Source: Candidatus Terryibacteriota bacterium
Lineage (GTDB): Bacteria > Patescibacteriota > Minisyncoccia > UBA9983
NCBI GenBank assembly: GCA_016208535.1
Contig: JACQXW010000006.1
Span: 1 to 39,071, forward strand
DNA: 39,071 nucleotides
Direction: 5' to 3'
Positions 1-8,633 of the stretch are shown here, piece by piece (position 1 is the first letter of the stretch; every line of letters starts with the position of its first letter). A model generated the notes under the pieces. It was not told where the DNA came from and made no database searches. It was given only the letters and a program-made list of their open reading frames with translations. A program made the translations under genes and the position numbers.

Positions 1-32
1 AGATTCTCATGTTTCGGGTATAATACTTGTTA

Positions 33-132
33 AAGATTTCCTGACGTTGAACGGGTGTCAGGCGAGCCCTTTTGTGAATTGTCATAACATTGTTTACTTT
101 ACCAAAAAGTGTAAACAACGCTAGGAAATCTT
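33..132. repeat. Structured inverted-repeat element, possible MITE or RNA
   Basis: AAGATTTCCT (33-42) pairs with AGGAAATCTT (123-132). Inside is TTGTTTAC (90-97)/GTAAACAA (111-118). A TATAAT lies at about 19-24. Confidence 0.4.
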
Positions 133-155
133 ACAAATAACTATAACATATCTGT

Positions 156-1013
156 TTAGTCGTTCAAGTACTGAAATGAGGAGAAGCGACGAAATATTTC
201 TTTGAGCGGCTCTTCATCGGTCGTTATTATCAAATAATCCCGACCCATAAAAGAATAAAGCAAAAGCGGTTGGCTGTCTTTGTCATTTAAAACTCTGATA
301 TCGCGGTTTTGGATTTCCCTGTCCTCAAAAAAGGATCTTGCGTTTGAAAGTTCCAAAGAAAAAACATCTTTAAAATCATCTGCCATTGCTGTTTCCCATT
401 TCATCATGCCGGCAAAGGCGGAATCAAAGGCTGCCACTTTAAAAATCAAAATTGGGCAGTCTTTGGTAAAATAGAATTTTGAAAGCATAAACTCGTTCTC
501 CAGGGAATCAAGCAGTTCTTGGGGCGGGCTGGCTCCAGTAATCCTAAAAAACTCCCTTGAGCCCACGGCCACTTTTGATTCGCCCACCTGCCTTACCAGT
601 GAAACATAAAGCAGTTGGTTAATTCTGGTTTGACTCTGAATGGCCTTTTTGATTTCATTCAGGACTCTTGGATAATTTTCCGGATAAACATAGATTTCAA
701 CTTGATCTTCGCTGATAAGGATTGGTTTTAAAAAAGAGGTTGGCTGGCCTTCTTTTTGTCCTTTTGTAAAAAACCAGATTCCGGCAAAACTGATTCCGAT
801 TATTATAACGCTGGACGCAGAGATTATTATTATCTTTTTTAACGAGAATCTGTTTTCCTCCTCTATTTTTATACCTCTCCCCCTTGCCTCCTCAGCCGCA
901 ATCTCAATAAGCGACACTCCCCTCTTTTTCACATATTCCGAGGTGTCTGTCTTATAGGTCCTCAAGGCCGGAATTTTATCCTCTTCCTTTTTTATTTTCT
1001 CCTCGGAGGGCAT
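156..1013 (-). CDS. Hypothetical single-pass membrane protein
   Basis: 285-aa ORF with a basic N-terminal segment followed by a hydrophobic helix (IIIISASSVIIIGISFAGIWFF). Confidence 0.75.
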   Translation of the reverse strand: MPSEEKIKKEEDKIPALRTYKTDTSEYVKKRGVSLIEIAAEEARGRGIKIEEENRFSLKKIIIISASSVIIIGISFAGIWFFTKGQKEGQPTSFLKPILISEDQVEIYVYPENYPRVLNEIKKAIQSQTRINQLLYVSLVRQVGESKVAVGSREFFRITGASPPQELLDSLENEFMLSKFYFTKDCPILIFKVAAFDSAFAGMMKWETAMADDFKDVFSLELSNARSFFEDREIQNRDIRVLNDKDSQPLLLYSFMGRDYLIITTDEEPLKEIFRRFSSFQYLND

Positions 1014-1130
1014 AATTTTATATTATACAATAAAAGTTTTAATTCTTATAAAAAGGTGTAACCAAAAACCTGTTTCTTTCTCTTACAAAATTAAAGGCGG
1101 GAAACATTCCCCGCCTTTTTAAATCTTATT

Positions 1131-1529
1131 TTAGACTTTTTCTCCTTTGACTTCTTCATACACAGCATCTTCTATTTCTTCTTCTTTAATAACCTTCACT
1201 GTGTTAAGCGCAAAATTTCCCGAAAGGATTTTTATTAAATCATTCAGCAAATCTCTTTCTGTTCCGTGCTTTTTTTCTGCCATGTCTTTTAAAATCTCAT
1301 CAACTGTTTTGTAGTGGCTCTTTATATTTTTAACAGCTTCGTCAATAAGATTCTCTTTGGAAAGGTCCATAAATCTTTCAAACAAATCGCTGAAACTCTT
1401 TAAGTCGGAGTGGTATTTAAATCTGCTGCATTGCGCACAAAACGAAACGGGACTGGAGATAAATCTTCCATTCGGCTCTCCATAAGGACATTTTTCGCTA
1501 TCAAGCCAACATGCAGAAATTGTGTTCAT
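1131..1529 (-). CDS. Hypothetical protein with Cys-rich N-terminus (Cx6C ... CxxC)
   Basis: 132-aa ORF with AGGAG-type SD just upstream; CWLDSEKC and CAQC motifs suggest metal binding. Confidence 0.7.
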   Translation of the reverse strand: MNTISACWLDSEKCPYGEPNGRFISSPVSFCAQCSRFKYHSDLKSFSDLFERFMDLSKENLIDEAVKNIKSHYKTVDEILKDMAEKKHGTERDLLNDLIKILSGNFALNTVKVIKEEEIEDAVYEEVKGEKV

Positions 1530-1554
1530 TTTTTCTCCTTTCTTTCAGTTAAAA

Positions 1555-3597
1555 TTATTCTAGAGACAATATAATAAAAACACCTTTAAAAGTCAAGGAA
1601 AGTGAAAAAATTAGAAAATTATCTCTTCCCTCTAAAATTATTGTTTCTGCGGGGCGGACGGTCGCCGTTTCTGTCCCTTCCATTGCCTCGCTGGTCAAGT
1701 TCTGGTTTGTAGTCCAGATTGGCTTGTTTGAGAGATAAATCGCCGCGCTTGTGTCCTTATGATTTTTGCCGGTGATGAAAACCGAACCGTCCTGCTCAAT
1801 GTCAATTTCTGCGCCGGTTTTTTCTGTAATGCTTTTTATCATTTTTCCTCCAGGGCCGATAACCGCTCCGATCTTGTCTGAATCAATCATAATTTTCACA
1901 ATTCTTGGAGCAAAAACGGAAAGCTCTTTGCGCGGTTCTGGAATTTCTTTGAGCATCGCCTCCATAATCTCCATTCTCGCCTTTTTGGCTTGCGCCAAAG
2001 TTTTTTCCAAAATCTCAACAGAAACACCATCAACTTTTACATCCATTTGAATGGCAGTGATGCCGTTTTTTGTGCCCGCGCATTTAAAATCCATATCGCC
2101 ATGATGATCCTCCGGCCCCTGAATATCAGTCAAAATCTTATACTGCTGTCGGCTGTCAGCTGTCAGCTGTTGGCTCATTATGAGTCCCATGGCAATGCCG
2201 GCCACTGGTTCTTTTATGGGCACGCCTGCGTCCATTAAGGCCAAAGTTGAGGCGCAAACCGAACCCTGCGAGGTGGAGCCGTTTGAAGCCATTGATTCTG
2301 AAACAATTCTGATGGTGTATGGAAACTCCTCGCGCGAAGGAATGACAGGAAGCAATGCCTTTTCCACCAAGGCGCCGTGGCCGATCTCGCGCCTGCCCGG
2401 ACCGCCCATCCTGCCTGTTTCGCCGGTGGAAAACGGAGGAAAATTATAATGGTGCATAAAATGCTTTTCTGTCTGCACCTCCATTCCCTCAATAAGCTGA
2501 ACATCTTTTGGTCCGCCAAGAGTCAAAATGGAAAGAACATGGGTTCCACCTCTGTAAAAAATTCCTGAGCCGTGCAAAACCGGCAATATTCCGGCCCTGG
2601 CGTATAAAGATCTGATCTCGTCAATTTTTCTTCCATCCGGCCTTTTTTCTTCGCCAGCCGGCGAATCCAAAATTTCTTTGTGAATTATGTCATTAATTCT
2701 GTTTTCAAAATGGTCGTCAGCCAAAAACGCGTTTTCCTCGCCGAATTTTTCCATGGCAATTTTCATCCAAAGCGTTTTTGCCTCGCCAATTTCCTCTTTT
2801 GCTCCTGAAAAAATCGCCCTTTCCGCGCTTTCCAGTGCATTCTTATCAAAAAAGCCCTTCATCTCAGCCGGCTCTTCTTTAATCTCAGGAATAATTTTTT
2901 TCTTGCCAATATCAGCAATTATTTCTTCCTGGAATTTTTGGATTTTTGCGATTTCATCAGCCGCTTTTTCCAGCGCCTTTACTACTGTGTCCTCTGGAAT
3001 TTCAAACGCGCCCGCTTCAATCATATTTATTTTTCCATCCTTTCCGCAAGCAACAATGTCCAATAAACTTTTCTTGCGTTCCTCAAAAGTCGGGTTGACG
3101 AGAAAATTATTTCCGCCAGCTGGCGGAACAAGTCCGATTCTCACTGCCCCAACCGGGCCACTCCAGGGAATATCGGAAATGGCGAGCGCCAAAGAACCTG
3201 CCAATATTGCCGGCACATCTGAATCGTTTTCTCTGTCAACAGCAAGAGCAAGAACCGTAACCTGTATCTCGTTGCGGATGCGGCTGTCAAACAAAGGCCG
3301 AATGGTGCGGTCAATCGCCCTGCCGGTCAAAATCGCCTCTTCCGACGGTCTGCCCTCCCTTCTCATAAAACGGCTGCCCAAAATCTGGCCAGCGGCGTAA
3401 AATTTTTCTTCATAATCAACAGTCAAAGGCAAATAATCTATGCCTTCGCGCCTGTTTTTTGACATAACAGATGTGGCAAAAACCGCTGTTTCGCCATAAC
3501 GGACAAGTACAGAGCCGTTGGCCTGGTCTGCCAAATCGGAGATTTCCACGGAAAGCTTCTTTCCGCCAAAATCAGTTTCATATGTTTTTGTTTGCAT
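1555..3597 (-). CDS. pnp: Polyribonucleotide nucleotidyltransferase (PNPase); S1 domain apparently deleted and C-terminus frameshifted
   Basis: RNase PH-like domains and a KH domain (IGAVIGPGGKMIKSITEKTGAEIDIEQDGSVFITG). No S1 domain follows. Likely start is MQTKTYE, not the ORF start at 3654. Confidence 0.93.
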   Translation of the reverse strand: MQTKTYETDFGGKKLSVEISDLADQANGSVLVRYGETAVFATSVMSKNRREGIDYLPLTVDYEEKFYAAGQILGSRFMRREGRPSEEAILTGRAIDRTIRPLFDSRIRNEIQVTVLALAVDRENDSDVPAILAGSLALAISDIPWSGPVGAVRIGLVPPAGGNNFLVNPTFEERKKSLLDIVACGKDGKINMIEAGAFEIPEDTVVKALEKAADEIAKIQKFQEEIIADIGKKKIIPEIKEEPAEMKGFFDKNALESAERAIFSGAKEEIGEAKTLWMKIAMEKFGEENAFLADDHFENRINDIIHKEILDSPAGEEKRPDGRKIDEIRSLYARAGILPVLHGSGIFYRGGTHVLSILTLGGPKDVQLIEGMEVQTEKHFMHHYNFPPFSTGETGRMGGPGRREIGHGALVEKALLPVIPSREEFPYTIRIVSESMASNGSTSQGSVCASTLALMDAGVPIKEPVAGIAMGLIMSQQLTADSRQQYKILTDIQGPEDHHGDMDFKCAGTKNGITAIQMDVKVDGVSVEILEKTLAQAKKARMEIMEAMLKEIPEPRKELSVFAPRIVKIMIDSDKIGAVIGPGGKMIKSITEKTGAEIDIEQDGSVFITGKNHKDTSAAIYLSNKPIWTTNQNLTSEAMEGTETATVRPAETIILEGRDNFLIFSLSLTFKGVFIILSLE

Positions 3598-3732
3598 ATA
3601 AATAAAATGTAGAAAGTAGAATGTTGAAAGTAGAATCAATAAATCATATTCCACTCTCTGCGCTCCACTCTCTACTTAATTAAATTGGTAATGGTTTTAG
3701 TGTAGCAAAAGGCGGTAAAAAATCAACAATTT

Positions 3733-3972
3733 TTATATTATTAATTTAATTATTGCGACAATGGCGACAACTGCCCAAATTAAATTTAAGACCACTGGCT
3801 GATAATTTTTATCATTAAAAGCATCTGCCACAATTCCCACCGCACCTGTTCCGTTAAGAATCAGATACAAAAGATCAGTTGGTTTTATAAAAGAAAAAGT
3901 TACCATAATATAGGCCGCGACAATTGCCACAACTCCGTACCAACCTAAAATTTCAGTAATTTTATTTTTCAT
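3733..3972 (-). CDS. Small membrane protein, CBU_0592-like
   Basis: 79 aa with GWYGVVAIVAAYIM ... LLYLILNGTGAVGIV pattern. Confidence 0.65.
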   Translation of the reverse strand: MKNKITEILGWYGVVAIVAAYIMVTFSFIKPTDLLYLILNGTGAVGIVADAFNDKNYQPVVLNLIWAVVAIVAIIKLII

Positions 3973-3975
3973 ATC

Positions 3976-4494
3976 CTACCCCTTTATCAAAAACTTTTTC
4001 GGGTTTTCATCAAGGTCGGTGAAGTCGTCGGCTGTTTCCCGTAGTTTTGAGGAGGTGGATTTGCCAAAGGCAATCACCTCCACGCGCCTGCCTTGATTTT
4101 TCAGATATTCAACTAACGGCACATAATCTCCATCTCCGCTGGCCAAAATAATCACATCAACCAAAGATAATGTTTTGATGGCGTCAACCGCCAAGCCCAC
4201 GTCCCAATCTGCCTTTTTCATTCCGCCGTAGTATTCCTGCAATTCCTTGCTTTTTATTTCAATACCCAATTTTGTGAGCGCCTCAAGAAAAGGCTTTTCC
4301 TCTCCGGTTTTTGTGGTCACCACATAGGCAAAGGCGCGCACCAGCTGCCTGTCCCCTACCGCTGTATCCAAAAGTTCTTTAAAATTTACGCGCCTCTGGT
4401 AAATGGCTTTGGCAGAATGGTAAAGATTCTGCACGTCAATCAAAACCGCCACCCGCTGATTTTTATATTTTGATGAGGAGAAAATTGAAATCAT
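3976..4494 (-). CDS. NYN domain protein (LabA/DUF88-type PIN-like nuclease)
   Basis: VAVLIDVQNLYHSAK, DVGLAVDAI, IILASGDGDYVPLVEYLKNQGRRVEV motifs. Confidence 0.88.
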   Translation of the reverse strand: MISIFSSSKYKNQRVAVLIDVQNLYHSAKAIYQRRVNFKELLDTAVGDRQLVRAFAYVVTTKTGEEKPFLEALTKLGIEIKSKELQEYYGGMKKADWDVGLAVDAIKTLSLVDVIILASGDGDYVPLVEYLKNQGRRVEVIAFGKSTSSKLRETADDFTDLDENPKKFLIKG

Positions 4495-4501
4495 AAATAA
4501 T

Positions 4502-4771
4502 TTATTTTTTTAATCCCAGTTTTTTCGCCAATGCCCCGTGCCTTTTGGCGCTCTTTTTTACTAGATAACCCATCAACGCCCTTCTCTTTGCCACCATCTT
4601 CAAAAGACCAAGGCGCGAATGAGTGTCTTTTTTATGTTTTTTGAGATGTTTTGCCAATTCGTCAATCTGCTTGGTCAAAACAGCAACCTGCACCTCAGGC
4701 GAGCCGGTATCTTTTTCATGCACCTTGTATTCTCCGATGATTTTCTGTTTTTTCTTTGTGGCTAATGCCAT
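4502..4771 (-). CDS. rpsO: 30S ribosomal protein S15
   Basis: IGEYKVHEKDTGSPEVQVAVLTKQI ... HKKDTHSRLGLLKMVAKRRALMGYL. Start assigned at MALATKK. Confidence 0.96.
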   Translation of the reverse strand: MALATKKKQKIIGEYKVHEKDTGSPEVQVAVLTKQIDELAKHLKKHKKDTHSRLGLLKMVAKRRALMGYLVKKSAKRHGALAKKLGLKK

Positions 4772-4833
4772 TATTTGGAATATACCAAAAATCCCAACTT
4801 TTTGCAAATTAAATATTTTGATATACTGAAATA

Positions 4834-5745
4834 ATGTTGTGCGACATAAAAACTTTACATAAGCAATTTCTTGAATATCTTGAAATTGAAAAAGGGAGGA
4901 GCTTGAAGACGGTTGAAAATTACGACCGCGATTTGCGAAAGTTTTTTGAATTTTCCAAAATTAAGACGCCTGATGAAATCACTGACGAATCTGTCCGTAA
5001 TTTTCGTCTTTGGCTCAACAGAAAGGAATTAAAGAAAAAAACGCAGAATTATTATTTGATAAGTTTGCGGGTATTCTTAAAATATCTTGCAAAAATGGGG
5101 ATAAAATCTCTGCCAGTTGAAAGGATTGAACTGGCTAAGATACCTCAAAGAGAACTTGACCTTATTACTGAGGAAGAACTTTCCAGATTATTAGACGCAC
5201 CAAAGGGCGGTCCGCCAGCTGGCGAATTAAAGACCTCGCGCGACAAAGCCATTCTGGAATTATTATTTTCCACTGGCTTGCGCGTTTCAGAATTATGCTC
5301 TCTGAATCGCGACCACATCACAGACGCTCGGGCTGGCGAGTTTTCCGTGCGCGGAAAAGGCGATAAAATAAGGGTAGTTTTTCTATCAGACAGCGCCCAA
5401 AAAGCCATTAAAGATTATTTAAATAAAAGGACGGATACTGAAGAGGCGCTTTTTGTGTCAATTTCCAATTCCCAATTTCCAATTTCCAATAATCGTCTCA
5501 CTCGGCGCTCAATCGAACGAATCGTAAAACATTATGCCCTTAAGGCCGGCATTGCCAAAAAAGTGACACCCCATGTCCTCCGCCACTGCTTTGCCACAGA
5601 TTTGCTTTCCAACGGCGCCGACCTGCGCTCTGTCCAATCCCTGCTCGGCCACGCCTCCATCACCACCACGCAGATATATACCCATATTACAGATAAACAA
5701 TTAAGAGAAGTGCATAAAACGTTCCATAATAAACGAAGAAAATAA
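4834..5745 (+). CDS. Tyrosine recombinase, XerC/XerD family
   Basis: N-terminal SAM-like domain; catalytic HVLRHCFATDLLSNGADLRSVQSLLGHASITTTQIYTH. Confidence 0.95.
   Translation: MLCDIKTLHKQFLEYLEIEKGRSLKTVENYDRDLRKFFEFSKIKTPDEITDESVRNFRLWLNRKELKKKTQNYYLISLRVFLKYLAKMGIKSLPVERIELAKIPQRELDLITEEELSRLLDAPKGGPPAGELKTSRDKAILELLFSTGLRVSELCSLNRDHITDARAGEFSVRGKGDKIRVVFLSDSAQKAIKDYLNKRTDTEEALFVSISNSQFPISNNRLTRRSIERIVKHYALKAGIAKKVTPHVLRHCFATDLLSNGADLRSVQSLLGHASITTTQIYTHITDKQLREVHKTFHNKRRK
5211..5226. repeat. In-frame palindrome (TCCGCCAGCTGGCGAA) inside xer
   Basis: CGCCAGCTGGCG core, encodes GPPAGE. Core shared with pnp and cca sites. Confidence 0.7.
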
Positions 5746-5746
5746 A

Positions 5747-7231
5747 TTACTTCACATACCACTTCTTTCTGATCTCTTCTATTTCCTTTTTCTCCACCTC
5801 CTCCTTTGTTTCCTTCGCTTTTTTACCTAATTTCTCCATTTCTTTTTCTGGCAAAGCATTGAGTTCTTTTGCCCTCTTTTCAAGCCATTCTTCGGTATTT
5901 CTTGCAGGTTCGTCCAGTACTTCCTCAAGCAAAATATGCAGAATCTGGCCGATTTTTGGCCCTGGTTTCACGTGCAACAATTCTATAATTTTATTGCCGT
6001 CAATTTTGAGCATGCCAACAGAAAGCGGCTGCCGCAATGCCTCATCTATCATTGATTCATATTTGCGCAACCGATAAGGCGTTTCCTTTGGTTTGCCCAT
6101 GCCGATTCTGTCGCTAAATCTTACCTTCATTAAATCCCAGACATTTTCCGGCCCCACATTGCGCACAGTCCGGCGCACAGCAGAAAGAGTAATTTTCTCT
6201 GTATCTGAGAAAAACATATGATAGCGGATAAGTTTTGCCACCAGTTCAATGGTTTTTTTAGAAAATTTAAGCCGAGACAAAGCTCTTATCGCCATTTTGG
6301 CGCCAATTATCTCGTGGCCATAAAAGGTATAATCTTTTTTTTCTTTGCTCCATTGCCGAGAGGCGGGCTTGCCAACATCATGCAAAAGCGAAGCAATCCT
6401 TACCTCCAGAGGCCAGTTCTTGTCAGCTGCATGATCCAAAGCCTTCAAATTATGCTCCCAAACCGGGTATAAATGATCTTTGTTCTGTTTGACGCCATAC
6501 CCCTCTTCTAATTCCGGCAGAATATATTTCAACACCCCAAATTCCCGCATCATTTCAAAACCAATACTTGGCCTATCGGACATTATAATTTTAATAAATT
6601 CGTCTCTAATCCTCTCTTTGGAAATCATTTCCAAAAGATGCGCCTGTTTTTTAATGGCCTCTTGTGTTTCACGTGCAACCTTCCAGCCCAATTCTGCGGC
6701 AAAACGAATAGCCCTTATAATCCGCAAGGCATCTTCATCAAATCTCTCCTTTGGATTACCTACTGTCCGAATGATTTTGTCCTTTATGTCCTTTTGGCCA
6801 TTAAATAAATCAATTAACTTATTATCCATCCCTTCGACTACGCTCAGGGCAAGAGCATTTATCGTAAAATCCCGCCTCTTTAAGTCATCTTCAATGTTTC
6901 TCGTGAAACGAACCTCGTCCGGGTGCCGCTTGTCAGAATATTTTGCCTCCAGACGATAAGGGGTTATTTCAATAATTTTTAAACTCGGGTCATCAGCATC
7001 AGTAATAACTGCCACTGTGCCGAATTTGTTTTCATAAACTGTTTTTGGAAATAATTTCTGGATTTCCTCTGGTTTGGCATTAGTGGTAATGTCCCAATCT
7101 TTGGGTCCGCCAGCTGGCGGATTTTCCATCAATAAATCGCGCACGCAACCGCCAACCAAATAGGTCTCAAAACCGGCGTCTTTTAAAACTTGCGCTGTTT
7201 TAGAAATTATTTCAGGAATTTTAAAATCCAT
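5747..7231 (-). CDS. cca: CCA-adding / polyA polymerase family nucleotidyltransferase with HD domain
   Basis: YLVGGCVRDLLM, DWDITTNAKPEEI, RRDFTINALAL, HDVGKP motifs; charged coiled-coil C-terminus. Confidence 0.93.
   Translation of the reverse strand: MDFKIPEIISKTAQVLKDAGFETYLVGGCVRDLLMENPPAGGPKDWDITTNAKPEEIQKLFPKTVYENKFGTVAVITDADDPSLKIIEITPYRLEAKYSDKRHPDEVRFTRNIEDDLKRRDFTINALALSVVEGMDNKLIDLFNGQKDIKDKIIRTVGNPKERFDEDALRIIRAIRFAAELGWKVARETQEAIKKQAHLLEMISKERIRDEFIKIIMSDRPSIGFEMMREFGVLKYILPELEEGYGVKQNKDHLYPVWEHNLKALDHAADKNWPLEVRIASLLHDVGKPASRQWSKEKKDYTFYGHEIIGAKMAIRALSRLKFSKKTIELVAKLIRYHMFFSDTEKITLSAVRRTVRNVGPENVWDLMKVRFSDRIGMGKPKETPYRLRKYESMIDEALRQPLSVGMLKIDGNKIIELLHVKPGPKIGQILHILLEEVLDEPARNTEEWLEKRAKELNALPEKEMEKLGKKAKETKEEVEKKEIEEIRKKWYVK
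6832..6855. repeat. In-frame CTTCGACTACGCTCAGGG-type repeat inside cca
   Basis: CCCTTCGACTACGCTCAGGGCAAG encodes ALSVVEG. A related repeat lies at about 27102 in tsaE. Confidence 0.6.
7106..7121. repeat. In-frame palindrome TCCGCCAGCTGGCGGA inside cca
   Basis: Perfect 16-bp palindrome encoding PPAGG. Confidence 0.75.
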
Positions 7232-7240
7232 ATTATTTTT

Positions 7241-7444
7241 GCGCCCGGCAGGATTCGCCCCGCACTATTTTGCTTAAATTATACGTCCCCAGAGGGATTC
7301 GAACCCCCAACGACGGTTCCGAAGACCGTTGTGATATCCGTTTCACCATGGGGACAAAAAGTGCGGGGTAAAAACCCTAGCGTGATACTTGCCCCGTAGT
7401 TAAAACGAAGTTTTATACTATGGGGTCCGTTTCACCACAGGCGC
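7241..7444 (-). pseudogene. Disrupted tRNA gene enclosing tRNA-Arg
   Basis: Minus-strand GCGCCTGTGGTGAAACGGA (7444-7426) and CGAATCCTGCCGGGCGC (at 7241) give a full 7-bp acceptor stem. D-loop contains a hairpin (7392-7425); anticodon and T arms are not intact. Confidence 0.6.
7284..7355 (-). tRNA. tRNA-Arg (UCG)
   Basis: Cloverleaf: GTCCCCA acceptor, GTGA/TCAC D-stem, ACGGT-CTTCGGA-ACCGT anticodon arm, TTCGAAT T-loop. Confidence 0.93.
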
Positions 7445-7490
7445 AATATATTTAATCTAACATAGAAATGTTAAGATATAAAATAAAAAT

Positions 7491-7718
7491 ATGCAGACTG
7501 ATAAACAGAAAATAGGGGAAATAGGTGAAAATACAGCCTGTAAGTTTCTCATGAAACAAGGATTTATAATAAAAGACCGCAATTATCGCAAAAAATGGGG
7601 AGAAATTGACATAATAGCCCAAGATGAAACCGAATGGCAAGTGGATATAATGGCTGTTTTTCTTGATTTTAACGCCAAAAAGGCTAAAATAAGAACGACA
7701 GAAAATGTAATTTTGTAA
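7491..7718 (+). pseudogene. YraN/UPF0102-like nuclease with apparent internal deletion
   Basis: GEIGENTACKFLMKQGFIIKDRNYRKKWGEIDIIAQ (N-part) is joined directly to EWQVDIMAVFLDFNAKKAKIRTTENVIL (C-part). The catalytic VEVK region is missing. Confidence 0.7.
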
Positions 7719-7721
7719 TCC

Positions 7722-7792
7722 CGGGCCGTAGTATACCGGTAGTACGCATGCTTTGGGAGCATGTAGACTGGGTTCAATTCCCAGCGGCCCGA
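7722..7792 (+). tRNA. tRNA-Pro (UGG)
   Basis: CGGGCCG/CGGCCCG acceptor, CATGC-TTTGGGA-GCATG anticodon arm, TTCAATT T-loop. Confidence 0.94.
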
Positions 7793-7795
7793 ATT

Positions 7796-8089
7796 CTACT
7801 TCATCTCCTGCAAAAAGGTCATATTATAGAAGATGAAAATCATACCTGCGATTATCAGCGCCAAATGATGGATGCTGTTTAAATCCTCTCCTATCAAATA
7901 ACCAACCAAATCAAAGACAAAACCAAGGGTAAAAACAATGGCGCCAATGGTCATCCAGGTGAAATAACTCTTTGGCAGTTTACTGGATAAAGAAACTCTG
8001 TCTTTAATAATCAACACAGTAAACAAAAAACCGCTCACTATTCCCAGAAGATTAATGATAAAAGAATATGTTCCTGTTATTGCTATCAT
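7796..8089 (-). CDS. Hypothetical multi-pass small membrane protein
   Basis: 97 aa with three predicted hydrophobic segments. Confidence 0.65.
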   Translation of the reverse strand: MIAITGTYSFIINLLGIVSGFLFTVLIIKDRVSLSSKLPKSYFTWMTIGAIVFTLGFVFDLVGYLIGEDLNSIHHLALIIAGMIFIFYNMTFLQEMK

Positions 8090-8133
8090 TGTTAATATTT
8101 TTATAATATGCTAAAATCGCAAACAATACAATT

Positions 8134-8592
8134 ATGGAATTATTCAGCAACATAGATTGGAATATTTTTTTGCGGCTGTTTGTGGCCATGATTCTGGGAG
8201 TGGCCATCGGGATTGAGAGAACAGTTGCTCACAAGACCGCGGGCATGAGGACTTACGGCCTGGTGAGTATGGGTGCGGCCTTGTTTGTAATAATTTCTTC
8301 TGTTATGACTCAGCAATATTCAGATACAGCCTCTCTTGATCCCCTGCGAATGGCCTCGCAGATTATTGTGGGAATCGGCTTTTTGGGCGCCGGGCTGATT
8401 ATATTCAGGGAGTCCACTCTCAGCGGGCTGACCACTGCAGCCGGTCTCTGGGTGGCAGGAGGAATCGGCACTGCCTGCGGATTCGGGCTTTACACCATTG
8501 CCATTTTTGCCACCATTCTCACTTTATTTATCTTCAGTATTCTTTGGATCATAGAAAATAAAATCAAAAAAATAACAGATGCCAATGAATAA
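8134..8592 (+). CDS. MgtC/SapB family membrane protein
   Basis: LGVAIGIERTVAHKTAGMRTYGLVSMGAALF ... GIGFLGAGLI ... GLTTAAGLWVAGGIGTACGFG. Confidence 0.93.
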   Translation: MELFSNIDWNIFLRLFVAMILGVAIGIERTVAHKTAGMRTYGLVSMGAALFVIISSVMTQQYSDTASLDPLRMASQIIVGIGFLGAGLIIFRESTLSGLTTAAGLWVAGGIGTACGFGLYTIAIFATILTLFIFSILWIIENKIKKITDANE

Positions 8593-8633
8593 AAAATGGT
8601 CGTTATTATTATTAAAAACCAAACATAATTGAT

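Noticed and set aside
2687-3400. 237-aa ORF on + strand antisense to pnp
   Set aside because: Ser/Ala/Phe-rich shadow ORF; the minus frame is clearly PNPase.
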